Positions 17,206 through 26,332 of a stretch of 64,000 nucleotides of DNA are shown one piece after another (the stretch's first letter is position 1; each line of letters begins with the position of its first letter). The stretch is from Rhabdobacter roseus. Its GTDB lineage: Bacteria; Bacteroidota; Bacteroidia; Cytophagales; Spirosomataceae. A model generated the notes under the pieces. The model did no database searches and was not told the DNA's origin. It saw only the letters and a list, made by a program, of their open reading frames with translations. A program made the position numbers and the translations under genes. Location: positions 1,134,713 through 1,198,712 of the forward strand of contig NZ_JACHGF010000001.1 in the NCBI RefSeq assembly GCF_014202275.1, in the 5' to 3' direction.

Positions 17206-17502
17206 CGTGTATAGGGACGGACAAGTCGTAAGTTAGGTGGATAAATATACAGAACGATTACTTAAGGTTACGTATTAATGGGTTGCTAATTTAGCCAGCG
17301 GATACTTAAAAAGATTTTATAAGTAATTATCAGGTACTTATTTTACTGCTTCTCGCAGAATAATACTCCGTAATGCAATAAATGGGCCAAAAATTATGCA
17401 GTGAGTTAAAAACCGGCTCATGAAAAAGCCGCCTCCTGACGAAGACGGCTTTCCAATTCGATTTAGTTTGTAGTAGGTTAATGAGGCAAGTGATAAGACC
17501 CT
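17206..17502. other. Intergenic region with hybrid-kinase promoter
   Basis: About 300 nt separate two minus-strand genes. The part near 17206-17420 is AT-rich and should hold the promoter of the hybrid kinase. The part near 17423-17452 is the terminator of the DUF6600 gene. No further feature was recognised. Confidence 0.4.
17423..17452 (-). terminator. Intrinsic terminator of the DUF6600 gene
   Basis: AAAGCCG (17425-17431) pairs with CGGCTTT (17446-17452) around a 14-nt loop. On the minus strand the stem is followed by a run of T, so it terminates the DUF6600 gene. This is one of the few terminators seen here without the GGTAC motif. Confidence 0.6.
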
Positions 17503-18801
17503 CTACCTGGGCCCGCGGCTGGAGCGCGAAGACTCCGACGAGGATGAACTACGCTCGGCGGGAGCTTGCCGCGTCGAACGCGAAGCGGGAGCGGCCTGGC
17601 TGTTGCTTCGGCTCGAAGGGGCGGTACTTTCTACCCGGCTCCGGGAGCTGTTCTCGCGAGGAGACGACTGCGGCATGGATGACTGCCGCGGGGCCGTCTG
17701 CCGTGACGAAGGTTGCTCCATGCTCCGGCTAGGTTGAGGAGCACTCCGGGGGCTGCGCTCAGCCGGGCTGCGTTCAGCCGGGCTGCGCTCAGTACGGCTG
17801 GGCGACGACGACCGCGCCGGTGCTTCGTAGGCGGGCTGTGGCCGGGTCGATCGATCCGGTGTTGAATACACCCGCTCGGGAGCTGGGGTACCTACCGAGC
17901 TGTTGGAGCGGCTGCGGCCGGGCTCATTATAGGTTTCGCGGCCACGGGCCGGCTCTTGATAAGTACCCCGGTCGGCCTCTGTCGAGTAGCGGCCCTGGTT
18001 GCTGTTGGAAGACCGACCGCTGGTAGCAGGCGTTCTGTCCTGACGAGACAGGGCCCGATCCCGACCGCTGTCATCGGCGCGGTATACGCGGCTGTTGTTT
18101 TGCTCGGCGGCGTAGGTGCGGTTGGAGCGGCTCGTTACCTCGCTGGCCTGGTACACGGGTACTTTAGAGCGGGTGTGGCGTTCTACTTCGTAGCGCGACG
18201 GCCCCGAGGCGTACACCCGGTTGTCGTTCCGGTAGTAGTTATTGATAATGGTGGTCCGGTTGTAAATATTCACCACTCGGGCACGGGGTACGCAGTAGCT
18301 AAAAATCCGCGGGCGGTAGATGTAGTTTCGAGGCACGAACACCCAGTAGTTGTAGGGAATATTAACCGCAATATTGACGTGAAAACCCGGTAGGAGCGGA
18401 GCCCAGCCGTAGTAGTCGCCTCCCGAGCGCCAGTTGACCCAGGCCGGTCCCCACTCGTAGTCAGGTACCCAGGTCCAGCCGTTATAGTCGTCGAAAAACC
18501 AGCGACCGTAGTGGAAAGGAGCCCAGCCCCAGGGGTAGTACGACTCCCAGGTGTTGCCGTATTCGGTGGCGATCCAGCGGCCGTTGGTGGCGTAGGGCTG
18601 GAAATCTTCTTCTACGTAGGGCGACCAAACCGAGCCGTACTGGGGGTGTGAACTCCACCGTCCGTAAGGGGCCAGATCATTGTAAAAAGTCTGGAAAGAA
18701 ACCGAAAGGCCCGGCTGAGCCGAGGCGTTAGGGCTAAGCCCGCCGGCCACCACCAGGAAGGCCAGTAAGCTAAAAATTCGTAGTCGACGGGTCGTTTTCA
18801 T
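17503..18801 (-). CDS. DUF6600-like surface protein with Ser/Arg-rich tail
   Basis: The start at 18799-18801 gives MKTTRRLRIFSLLAFLVVAGG followed by a signal peptide; the longer frame is unlikely. The 432-residue product has an aromatic-rich N-terminal domain (residues ~30-190, e.g. YNDLAPYGRWSSHPQYGSVW and WGWAPFHYGRWFFDDYNGW) typical of DUF6600. A long Ser/Arg/Pro/Gln-rich low-complexity tail follows (~230-432), containing tandem ERSPAERSP-type repeats. These encode an imperfect 15-bp DNA repeat around 17750-17800. It is probably a secreted or surface-exposed protein; the tail may be disordered or subject to repeat-number change. Function unknown. Confidence 0.7.
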   Translation of the reverse strand: MKTTRRLRIFSLLAFLVVAGGLSPNASAQPGLSVSFQTFYNDLAPYGRWSSHPQYGSVWSPYVEEDFQPYATNGRWIATEYGNTWESYYPWGWAPFHYGRWFFDDYNGWTWVPDYEWGPAWVNWRSGGDYYGWAPLLPGFHVNIAVNIPYNYWVFVPRNYIYRPRIFSYCVPRARVVNIYNRTTIINNYYRNDNRVYASGPSRYEVERHTRSKVPVYQASEVTSRSNRTYAAEQNNSRVYRADDSGRDRALSRQDRTPATSGRSSNSNQGRYSTEADRGTYQEPARGRETYNEPGRSRSNSSVGTPAPERVYSTPDRSTRPQPAYEAPARSSSPSRTERSPAERSPAERSPRSAPQPSRSMEQPSSRQTAPRQSSMPQSSPRENSSRSRVESTAPSSRSNSQAAPASRSTRQAPAERSSSSSESSRSSRGPR

Positions 18802-19059
18802 GGCTATATGTATTAATATGAGGATAAACACGGAGTCCTTTTTGTCAAGCGTTTTTTGGACAAACCGGAGGGGCGGAAGGTTTAATGGAGCTATCTCTTT
18901 TTTTTGTTGGATTAGGGCCACTAAGTACCTTGTTTTTAAACGCTTCGGACCGGACTTAGCGTATGCCCTATAGCCAAGAGTTTTCAGGAATCGAAATGGT
19001 TGGAAAGTACCCTGTAGTTTTGCGGGGTAACGGAGAATTCAGGTAGCTAAATGTTAGGG

Positions 19060-20169
19060 TCAAACCGCCATACCCGTAGCCGATGACAGAGGGTCCGGCA
19101 AGGGCGTACGAACGGCATGGGTCAGGCATAGCTCGTGGATGAAGCGAAGTTTTTGGATGATGGCGGGGGTAATAATAAACGGATAGAAATCCGGGTGCCC
19201 CATGCTCCGGTTGAGGCTGTTGACGGCAAAGGTGAGCGGCAGCCACATCCGCACAATCCGCTCGAAATCCAGCACGGTGTAGGGGTCTTTTTTTATGGCC
19301 GCTTTCATCTCGGCTGACGCCTCTATTTCCTGCGGCCCCACGTGAATACCAAACGTAAAGGCGGTCTCCAGGGTATCCATCAGGTGCAGGTAGTGCGCCC
19401 AGGTTTCGGCCCAGTCTTCCCAGGAGTGCGCCGTGGCGTAGGGGCTAATGAAGCGCTCGGCCCAGTTGGGCGGAGCGCCGTCTTGATAATATTTTTGCAG
19501 CGCTTCGCCGTAGTCGGCGCGTTCGTCGCCGAAGAGCTGGCGGTAAGCCTCCAGGGCCGGGCCCTCTTTTAACAGGACATCCCAGTAGTAGTGCCCCACC
19601 TCGTGTCTAAAGTGCCCCAGCAGGGTTCGGTACTTTTCGCCCAGGTTGAGCTTGTTGCGCACGCGCTTGTACTCGTTGGCTTCCTCGATGTTGAGCGTAA
19701 TGAGGCCGTTGGCGTGGCCCGTCATGACGCGCTGGTTGGGGTCTACGTCGGCCAGGAAATCAAACGCCAGCCCGTGGTCCGGGTCGTGGTGCTTACTCAC
19801 CAGCGGGAGCTTAAGCCGCAGCAGCGAGTACACGAGCCGCCGCTTGGCCACCTCGATGCGCCGCCAGTTTTTGAGGTTTTTTTTCTTGGAAAGCTGCGGG
19901 ATGGTACGATTAAGCTCACAGGCCCGGCAAAAAACCGTAGGGTGATGGCTGGGTACCAGCCAGTTGCAGGCTCCGTAGTCGGCGTTGTGGCAGTAGCGGT
20001 AGGTTTCCTGCGGGTTGAGGATGTTGGCCCAGGTACCCTTGGGCTGTTTGGTGAGGGTCACGAAGGCCAGCGAATCAGGATTAAAACCAATGCTGTTCTG
20101 GCAATTCAGGCAGACGCTATTTTCAAAATAGAGCGGGTTCTGGCAGTAGCTGCACGTATGAAGTTTCAT
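19060..20169 (-). CDS. Peptidase_Mx zinc metallopeptidase
   Basis: The 369-residue protein belongs to the zinc-ribbon/metallopeptidase family (COG4307, Peptidase_Mx). It begins at the ATG 20167-20169 with MKLHTCSYCQNPLYFENS. The N-terminus contains zinc-ribbon cysteine pairs (CSYC, CLNC, and later CHNADYGACNWLVP and FCRACE). The catalytic HExxH is HEVGHYYW with the downstream ERADYGEALQKYY, and the C-terminal region has EDWAETWAHYLHLMDTLETA. It is a cytoplasmic enzyme with unknown substrate. The much longer upstream frame seen on this strand overlaps the YwbE gene and is not real. Confidence 0.9.
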   Translation of the reverse strand: MKLHTCSYCQNPLYFENSVCLNCQNSIGFNPDSLAFVTLTKQPKGTWANILNPQETYRYCHNADYGACNWLVPSHHPTVFCRACELNRTIPQLSKKKNLKNWRRIEVAKRRLVYSLLRLKLPLVSKHHDPDHGLAFDFLADVDPNQRVMTGHANGLITLNIEEANEYKRVRNKLNLGEKYRTLLGHFRHEVGHYYWDVLLKEGPALEAYRQLFGDERADYGEALQKYYQDGAPPNWAERFISPYATAHSWEDWAETWAHYLHLMDTLETAFTFGIHVGPQEIEASAEMKAAIKKDPYTVLDFERIVRMWLPLTFAVNSLNRSMGHPDFYPFIITPAIIQKLRFIHELCLTHAVRTPLPDPLSSATGMAV

Positions 20170-20240
20170 GGGGATGGTTCGAAAAAAGCGAGCTACTTTA
20201 TTTTCAATAAAAGACGTGCCAGAACGGGTACTTGGGCGGG

Positions 20241-20447
20241 CTAAGCGTCGTGAATCTTCTTGACGCGCCCTACTTCGCCCGTCTCCAGCCGTACCTTGAT
20301 GCCGTGCGTATGGTGGGGCGCTTTGGTCAGGATGTCTTTCACCACGCCTTCGGTGAGGGTACCTGCGCGCTGGTCTTTTTTGAGTACGATAGAGACCGCC
20401 AGGCCGGGGGCGATGTTTCGGCGTTCGGTGCCGGATAGTTCGGTCAT
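20241..20447 (-). CDS. YwbE-family protein (DUF2196)
   Basis: The 68-residue protein matches the YwbE family. The N-terminus MTELSGTERRNIAPGLAVSIVLKKDQRAGTLTEGVV and C-terminal THGIKVRLETGEVGRVKKIHD are characteristic. Its role is unknown. It is encoded upstream of the Peptidase_Mx gene on the same strand (71-nt gap) and may be cotranscribed with it. Its coordinates lie inside the long spurious N-terminal extension of the peptidase frame. Confidence 0.9.
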   Translation of the reverse strand: MTELSGTERRNIAPGLAVSIVLKKDQRAGTLTEGVVKDILTKAPHHTHGIKVRLETGEVGRVKKIHDA

Positions 20448-20547
20448 GGTTTGTTGAGAAATTTGGGAATTTTTCTTGTAAATATAGCCAATTGGTCGTA
20501 TTTACGTAGCTTACATCTTTAGGGTACTTAATTGACAACCTACCTTG

Positions 20548-23133
20548 ATGCTCCCTTTTATGAAGCCTATGCTGCTGATGTCTCTGCTGCTGCTGGTTGC
20601 CATGACGCTGTCGTGCAGTCGGCGTTACCTACCTACCCACGACTCGACCTTGGAGGAAGGCGTAGCGGAGTCGTTGGCGCGGTACCGTCGGCAGGTGCTT
20701 AGCGACCTTACGTACACCATGCAACTGACCATTCCCGCCGGTAAAGTACCCCCCATCGAAGCTTCGGAACGCATTTCGTTTCAGTGGAAGAAAAACCGCC
20801 GCGTACTACCCCTCGACTTCAAGGAAACACGCGACCACCTGCACCGGCTGGTCGTGAACGGGCGGGAGGTACCTATCGTGTTTGAAAAAGAGCATATCCT
20901 GATCGAGCCTAAGTACCTGCGGCCGGGTGCCAATGCGATTGAGATCGACTTTACGGCGGGCAATCTCTCGCTCAACCGCAACGAAGACTACCTCTATACG
21001 CTGCTGGTACCCGACCGCGCCCGGACGGTCTTTCCCTGTTTTGACCAGCCGGATTTAAAGGCGCGCTTCCGCCTGTCGCTCACGGTACCTGATTCGTGGC
21101 AGGCTGTGGCCAACGCACCACTGCTGGACAGTACCCGCCAGCAAGGTACCACCACCTACCGCTTCGCGGAATCAGATCGCCTAAGTACCTACCTGTTTTC
21201 GTTTGTGGCGGGGCGCTTCGAGCGCGTGGCGCGGGAGGTGAACGGCCGCCCGATGTACCTCTACCACCGCGAAACCGACCCGGCCAAAATCCGGCTGAGC
21301 CTGGACCCCCTCTTTGAGCTGCACGCGGGCGCACTGGCCTTTCTGGAAGAGTACACGCAGGTACCTTACCCGTTTCAGAAGTTTGATTTTGCGGCCATCC
21401 CGGACTTTCAGTACAACGGCATGGAGCACGTGGGGGCCATCCAGTACAAAGCGTCGTCGCTGTTTCTGGACGAAGGTGCCACCCGCGACCAGCGCAACAC
21501 CCGCGCGCACCTGCTGGCCCACGAGACGGCCCACATGTGGTTTGGTGATCTGGTGACGATGCGCTGGTTTGAGGATGTTTGGCTGAAGGAGGTTTTTGCC
21601 AATTTTATGGCCGACAAAATCACCGAAGCCATGGTGCCGGAGTCGAACTACGACCTGGAGTTTCTGCTCGATCACTTTCCGGCCGCCTACGCCGTAGACC
21701 GTACCGAAGGCGCAAACCCCATTGGGCAGCCGCTGGAAAACCTCAACCAGGCGGGTACTTTGTACGGCAATATCATCTACCACAAGGCTCCCATCATGAT
21801 GCGGCAGCTGGAGCGGCTCATGGGCAAAGAGGCCCTGCGCGACGGCCTGCGGGAGTACCTCCAAACCTACGCGTACGGCAACGCCACCTGGGCTGAGCTG
21901 ATCGCGATCCTGGACCGCCACACGCCCGCCGACCTCCACGCCTGGAACCGCGTGTGGGTAACCGAAACGGGCCGCCCGCAAATTGACTATGTGTTAAAAA
22001 CGGAGCAGGGAAAAATAACGGATTTTAGCATTACCCAAAAAGGCGAAGACGGCTCCGCCCGCGTGTGGCCGCAGTTTTTTGAGGTACTCTTGGGCTACCC
22101 CGACCGCACCGAAACACTAACCGTGCACTTGGACCAGGCCCAGGTACCGCTCACCGAGGCGCTGGGGAAAGAAGTACCAGCCTACGTTGTTTTTAATTCG
22201 TCCGGCCAGGGCTACGGGCTGTTCCCGGTCGATACGGCCATGATGTCCCGGCTAGGTACCTTTACGGACCCGGTGGTGCGGGCGGCGGCCTACATCAATC
22301 TGTACGAAAACATGCTGAGTGGAAGGTACTTTACCCCCGCCCAATTAACCGCAAATTACCTCAGCCTGCTTCCCGCCGAGCCGGATGAATTGAACCTGAA
22401 ACTACTGACGGGGCAGCTGGGTACCTTGTTCTGGCAGTACACACCGCCCGCGCAGCGAGAGGCCCTGGCCGTAGTCCTCGAAGGGGTACTTTGGGGTACT
22501 TTGCAAGCCCAAACCAACGCCAACAAGAAGAAGGTACTTTTCCGGGGGTACCAGTCGGTGGCCCTCAGTGCGGCGGCGCAGGAGCGGCTGTACACCATCT
22601 GGAAAGAGCAGCGCGCGCCGCAAGGCATTACCCTCACCGAAGACGACTACACCACCCTGGCGCTGGCCCTGGCCGTGCGCAACTACCCCGCGCCGGGGGT
22701 ACTTGCGGAGCAGCTAAGCCGAATCCAAAATGCGGACCGCCGCAAACGGCTGCAATTCATGATGCCCGCGCTGTCGGCCGAAGTCGCGCAGCGCGATGCG
22801 TTTTTTGCTTCGTTGAAAAAAATCGAAAACCGGGAGCGGGAAGCGTACGTGACGGCGGCGCTGGGGTACCTGCACCACCCGTTGCGGGCGGCTAGCTCGG
22901 CCAGGTACCTGCCCGAAAGCCTGGAGCTGCTGGAGGAGATCCAGCGCACGGGCGACATCTTTTTCCCCACGACCTGGCTCACGGCTACGCTGGGCTACTA
23001 CCAGTCGCCGGAGGTAGCCGCGCTGGTGCGTGATTTCCTGCGCCAGCGCCCGGCGTATAATCCCCGGCTGAAAGCCAAGCTGCTGCAAGCGGCCGACGGT
23101 ACCTTTCGGGCCAGCCGGTTGCTGTACGAGTGA
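20548..23133 (+). CDS. M1 family zinc aminopeptidase, lipoprotein
   Basis: The 861-residue protein starts at ATG 20548 (MLPFMKPML). A hydrophobic signal ends LLLLVAMTLSCSRR, a lipobox with Cys, so it is likely a surface or periplasmic lipoprotein. The M1 catalytic centre is HETAH (residues 325-329) followed by the zinc-binding Glu348 in WLKEVFANF. Upstream YNGMEHVGAI is the variant exopeptidase (GAMEN-like) motif, and GTLYGNIIYHKAP carries the proton-donor-type Tyr. It also has the usual long helical C-terminal domain. It degrades peptides from the N-terminus in the family's known role. Confidence 0.9.
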   Translation: MLPFMKPMLLMSLLLLVAMTLSCSRRYLPTHDSTLEEGVAESLARYRRQVLSDLTYTMQLTIPAGKVPPIEASERISFQWKKNRRVLPLDFKETRDHLHRLVVNGREVPIVFEKEHILIEPKYLRPGANAIEIDFTAGNLSLNRNEDYLYTLLVPDRARTVFPCFDQPDLKARFRLSLTVPDSWQAVANAPLLDSTRQQGTTTYRFAESDRLSTYLFSFVAGRFERVAREVNGRPMYLYHRETDPAKIRLSLDPLFELHAGALAFLEEYTQVPYPFQKFDFAAIPDFQYNGMEHVGAIQYKASSLFLDEGATRDQRNTRAHLLAHETAHMWFGDLVTMRWFEDVWLKEVFANFMADKITEAMVPESNYDLEFLLDHFPAAYAVDRTEGANPIGQPLENLNQAGTLYGNIIYHKAPIMMRQLERLMGKEALRDGLREYLQTYAYGNATWAELIAILDRHTPADLHAWNRVWVTETGRPQIDYVLKTEQGKITDFSITQKGEDGSARVWPQFFEVLLGYPDRTETLTVHLDQAQVPLTEALGKEVPAYVVFNSSGQGYGLFPVDTAMMSRLGTFTDPVVRAAAYINLYENMLSGRYFTPAQLTANYLSLLPAEPDELNLKLLTGQLGTLFWQYTPPAQREALAVVLEGVLWGTLQAQTNANKKKVLFRGYQSVALSAAAQERLYTIWKEQRAPQGITLTEDDYTTLALALAVRNYPAPGVLAEQLSRIQNADRRKRLQFMMPALSAEVAQRDAFFASLKKIENREREAYVTAALGYLHHPLRAASSARYLPESLELLEEIQRTGDIFFPTTWLTATLGYYQSPEVAALVRDFLRQRPAYNPRLKAKLLQAADGTFRASRLLYE

Positions 23134-23231
23134 AAGGGAGCGGCCCGTGCATACTGGTATAATTATTTAACGCTACTCCTGCTGTTCAGGTAGGTACTTG
23201 GCCACTTTTCCTATCCCGACAGACCCTTTTC

Positions 23232-24506
23232 ATGGATAACTACTTCATTGTCATAGCCCTCATTGGCCTGGCAGCCTTAGGGATGGCCTGGATGCCTTTG
23301 CTCACCAAAAAGACCAAAGTCTCGTACGCCATTCTTTACGTACTCTTTGGGGGACTAATCTACACTTTTTCGGAAAGCCTGCCGTTGCCCAATCCCATTC
23401 GGCATCAGGAGTATACCGTACACCTGACCGAGCTCGTGGTGATCATTACCCTGATGGGGACCGGCCTGAAAATCGACCGTCCTTTTTCAGTGGAAAACTG
23501 GGCCTTGCCGCTCCGGCTGATCAGCCTCACGATGGTGCTGAGCATTGCCCTGATCACCCTGATCGGCTGGAGTTTACTGGGCTTCAACCTGGCTTCGGCG
23601 CTGCTGCTGGGTGCGGTATTGGCCCCTACCGATCCCGTGCTGGCCTCGGATGTGCAGGTAGGGCCGCCGCGGGAAAAAAAAGAAGACGAGGTACGCTTTG
23701 CGCTCACCGCCGAGGCCGGCCTGAACGACGGCATGGCGTTTCCGTTTACGTGGCTGGCCATTTTGCTGGCGATGCCCCCTTCGGGCGAGGTCAACGTACT
23801 GGAGTGGCTGGCCGTGGATCTGATCTTCAAGATTGTGGCGGGCGTGCTGGCGGGTATTGTGCTGGGGCGGGTGCTGGCCTGGGCTATTTTTGGGGGCGGA
23901 AAGGTAGGCAACGTCATGGATGCTCAGAACGGGTTCATTGCTATTTCGGCTACGCTGCTCATCTATGGCCTCACGGAGCTGCTCCACGGCTACGGTTTCG
24001 TGTCGGTTTTTGTGGCGGCGGTTACCATCCGAAATTACGAGCTCCAGCACGCCTACCATACCGAGCTACACGCCTTCACCGACCAAATCGAGCGCATCCT
24101 GGTGGCCATTGTCCTGATCCTTTTTGGCGGAAGCCTCGTAAACGGCGTCCTGGATGTACTTACCTGGCCCATGGCGCTGGCGAGCCTTTTATTTATCGTG
24201 CTGGTGCGCCCGCTGGCGGGCTACGTGTCATTGTGGAAGAGCGGCCTGCATCCCAAGCAAAAGTGGGCCCTTTCGTTTTTTGGCATCAAAGGCATTGGCT
24301 CGTTTTACTACCTGGCCTTTGCCCTGGCCCAAACCCATTTTCAGTACGCGGACGAAATATGGGCCACGGCGGCCTTTACGGTGCTGGTGTCGCTGGTGCT
24401 GCACGGTACTACCGCCGCCTTGACCATGGAAAGCCTGAGCAGGCAATTTAACGAAGAAATCAACGAAGACGAGGTCTCGGTCAAAGACCGGAAACCCAAT
24501 CCCTGA
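23232..24506 (+). CDS. CPA1-type cation:proton antiporter
   Basis: The 424-residue protein has about 12 hydrophobic segments and the CPA1/NhaP-like signatures. These are ALLLGAVLAPTDPVLASDVQVG around 125-150 (the Asp-Pro of the transport site) and LTAEAGLNDGMAFPFTWLAI (~160-180) with the conserved Asn-Asp. It exchanges Na+ or K+ for H+ at the inner membrane in the family's known role. The C-terminus is short with an acidic tail (EEINEDEVSVKDRKPNP). It is a single gene followed by the ara promoter region; a role in ion homeostasis is inferred from the family only. Confidence 0.9.
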   Translation: MDNYFIVIALIGLAALGMAWMPLLTKKTKVSYAILYVLFGGLIYTFSESLPLPNPIRHQEYTVHLTELVVIITLMGTGLKIDRPFSVENWALPLRLISLTMVLSIALITLIGWSLLGFNLASALLLGAVLAPTDPVLASDVQVGPPREKKEDEVRFALTAEAGLNDGMAFPFTWLAILLAMPPSGEVNVLEWLAVDLIFKIVAGVLAGIVLGRVLAWAIFGGGKVGNVMDAQNGFIAISATLLIYGLTELLHGYGFVSVFVAAVTIRNYELQHAYHTELHAFTDQIERILVAIVLILFGGSLVNGVLDVLTWPMALASLLFIVLVRPLAGYVSLWKSGLHPKQKWALSFFGIKGIGSFYYLAFALAQTHFQYADEIWATAAFTVLVSLVLHGTTAALTMESLSRQFNEEINEDEVSVKDRKPNP

Positions 24507-24533
24507 TCGATCCCAATCCATTCTCGTTTGTAC

Positions 24534-24546
24534 TACGGATTCCGTA
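24534..24546. promoter_or_regulatory. Perfect 13-nt palindrome upstream of araB
   Basis: The 13 nt at 24534-24546 form a perfect odd-length palindrome (TACGGA T TCCGTA) about 110 nt upstream of the araB start, between the antiporter gene and the ara genes. It could be the operator of an arabinose regulator. No regulator gene of that type is in the window, so this is a weak inference. Confidence 0.3.
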
Positions 24547-24654
24547 AAGCAATATTAATTGCCGATGGGGTGGTTAAATTCCGCGCGCAGGTGGTCTTTT
24601 AACTTGCATAGAGGTCATATTAAAAGTACCCTTCCCTTCTGAATGATTTTGGAT

Positions 24655-26295
24655 ATGATAAAAACCGCTTACGTTATAGGAGTCGATTTTGGAACGGATT
24701 CCGTGCGGGCGCTGGTGGCCGATGCCCAAACGGGCGAAGTACAGGGCACGGCGGTACACGCCTACCGCCGCTGGGCGCAGGGCCTGTACTGTGACCCGGC
24801 CTCGTCGCAGTTTCGGCAGCATCCGCTCGACTACCTCGAAGGCCTGGAGCAGTCTGTCCTAGGAGCGCTGGCCCAGGTACCTGAGCAGGTACGAAAAAGC
24901 GTGGTAGGGATCTCGGTTGATACCACCGGCTCTACGCCCGCCCCGGTGGATGAGCAAGGTACCCCCCTGGCGCTTTTACCCGCCTTTGCCGACAACCCCA
25001 ACGGCATGTTTATTCTCTGGAAAGACCATACTGCCAACCGGGAGGCGGATGAAATAAACGCCCTGGCGCGCCGGTGGTCGCCGGACTATACCCAGTACGT
25101 AGGAGGCATCTATTCGTCCGAGTGGTTTTGGGCCAAAATGCTGCGCACGCTGCGGGTAGATGAGCAGGTCCGGGCCGGGGCTTTTTCGTGGGTAGAGCAT
25201 TGCGACTGGATCTCGGCCGTGCTGACGGGCCATACCAACCCCCTGAGCATGAAGCGAAGCCGCTGCGCGGCGGGCCATAAAGCCATGTGGCACGCTTCCT
25301 ACAACGGCCTGCCGTCTGAAGAGTTCCTGTCCGCGCTGGACCCGCAGCTGGCGGGCTTGCGGCAGCGCCTCTACACGGAAACCTACACCGCTGACGAGCC
25401 GATGGGTACTTTGTCGGCCGCCTGGGCCGAGCGGCTGGGGCTTTTGCCGGAGGTAGTCGTGGGCGTGGGGGCCTTCGATGCGCACATGGGAGCCGTGGGT
25501 GCACAAATCGAGCCCTACACCTTTGTGCGGGTCATGGGTACTTCCACCTGTGATATGCTTACGGCCCCATCCGACGAAATGGGCCAGCGGCTCGTCAAAG
25601 GTATTTGTGGGCAGGTAGATGGCTCCATTGTGCCGGGCATGATCGGCATGGAAGCGGGCCAATCGGCTTTTGGGGATGTGTACGCCTGGTTTGCCGGGCT
25701 TATTACCAAGCCCGTTCGGGAGCTGCTGGGCGATGAAGCCGCCGACCGGCTGGCCGCTCAGCTCATCCCGCACCTGTCGGAACAGGCCGCCCAACTACCC
25801 CTCCGAGAAACCAGCCCCCTAGCCCTCGACTGGATCAACGGCCGCCGCACGCCCGACGCCAACCACACGCTCAAGGCGGCCATCCGAGGGCTTCACCTGG
25901 GTACCGACGCCGCCCAACTATTTAAAGCCCTGGTAGAGGCGACGGCCTTCGGTTCCCGGCGCATCGTGGATCGTTTTCGGAGCGAAGGGGTACCCATTCA
26001 TCACGTCATAGCGTTGGGTGGCGTAGCCAAAAAATCGCCCTTCGTGATGCAAACGCTGGCCGACGTGCTGGCCATGCCGATTCGGGTGGCGCGCTCGGAG
26101 CAGGCTTGTGCCCTGGGAGCAGCCATGTGCGCGGCCGTAGCGGCGGGCGTACATCCTTCGCTGGAAGCGGCGCAAAAAGCCATGGGCTCGGGCTTCGATG
26201 CCGAGTACCTGCCCCGGCCCGAGGCCTCGGCCTTTTATCAAACGCAATACGAGCGGTACGTACAGCTGGGCGATTTCATCGAAAGTACCCCCTGA
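24655..26295 (+). CDS. araB: Ribulokinase
   Basis: The 546-residue FGGY-family kinase phosphorylates L-ribulose to L-ribulose 5-phosphate with ATP. It is recognised by YVIGVDFGTDSVRALVADA at the N-terminus (an alternative ATG lies four codons earlier at 24643), STPAPVDEQG, the loop WKDHTANREADEINA, IYSSEWFWAKMLR, and FVRVMGTSTCDML in the phosphate-binding region. It is the first gene of the arabinose set araB-araA-araD, with araA 37 nt downstream. The order and family make L-arabinose catabolism the clear pathway. Confidence 0.95.
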   Translation: MIKTAYVIGVDFGTDSVRALVADAQTGEVQGTAVHAYRRWAQGLYCDPASSQFRQHPLDYLEGLEQSVLGALAQVPEQVRKSVVGISVDTTGSTPAPVDEQGTPLALLPAFADNPNGMFILWKDHTANREADEINALARRWSPDYTQYVGGIYSSEWFWAKMLRTLRVDEQVRAGAFSWVEHCDWISAVLTGHTNPLSMKRSRCAAGHKAMWHASYNGLPSEEFLSALDPQLAGLRQRLYTETYTADEPMGTLSAAWAERLGLLPEVVVGVGAFDAHMGAVGAQIEPYTFVRVMGTSTCDMLTAPSDEMGQRLVKGICGQVDGSIVPGMIGMEAGQSAFGDVYAWFAGLITKPVRELLGDEAADRLAAQLIPHLSEQAAQLPLRETSPLALDWINGRRTPDANHTLKAAIRGLHLGTDAAQLFKALVEATAFGSRRIVDRFRSEGVPIHHVIALGGVAKKSPFVMQTLADVLAMPIRVARSEQACALGAAMCAAVAAGVHPSLEAAQKAMGSGFDAEYLPRPEASAFYQTQYERYVQLGDFIESTP

Positions 26296-26332
26296 ACGGC
26301 CGCGCTAAACTCCCACGAAACAAAGAATTTCC

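Noticed and set aside
17750..17800. Possible CRISPR-like tandem repeats
   Set aside because: Repeats are contiguous 15-bp units inside a coding region, without spacers; they encode a low-complexity protein tail.
19060..20538. 492-codon frame including an N-terminal extension of the Peptidase_Mx gene
   Set aside because: The extension overlaps the YwbE gene and lacks any plausible content; the ATG at 20169 starts the zinc ribbon.
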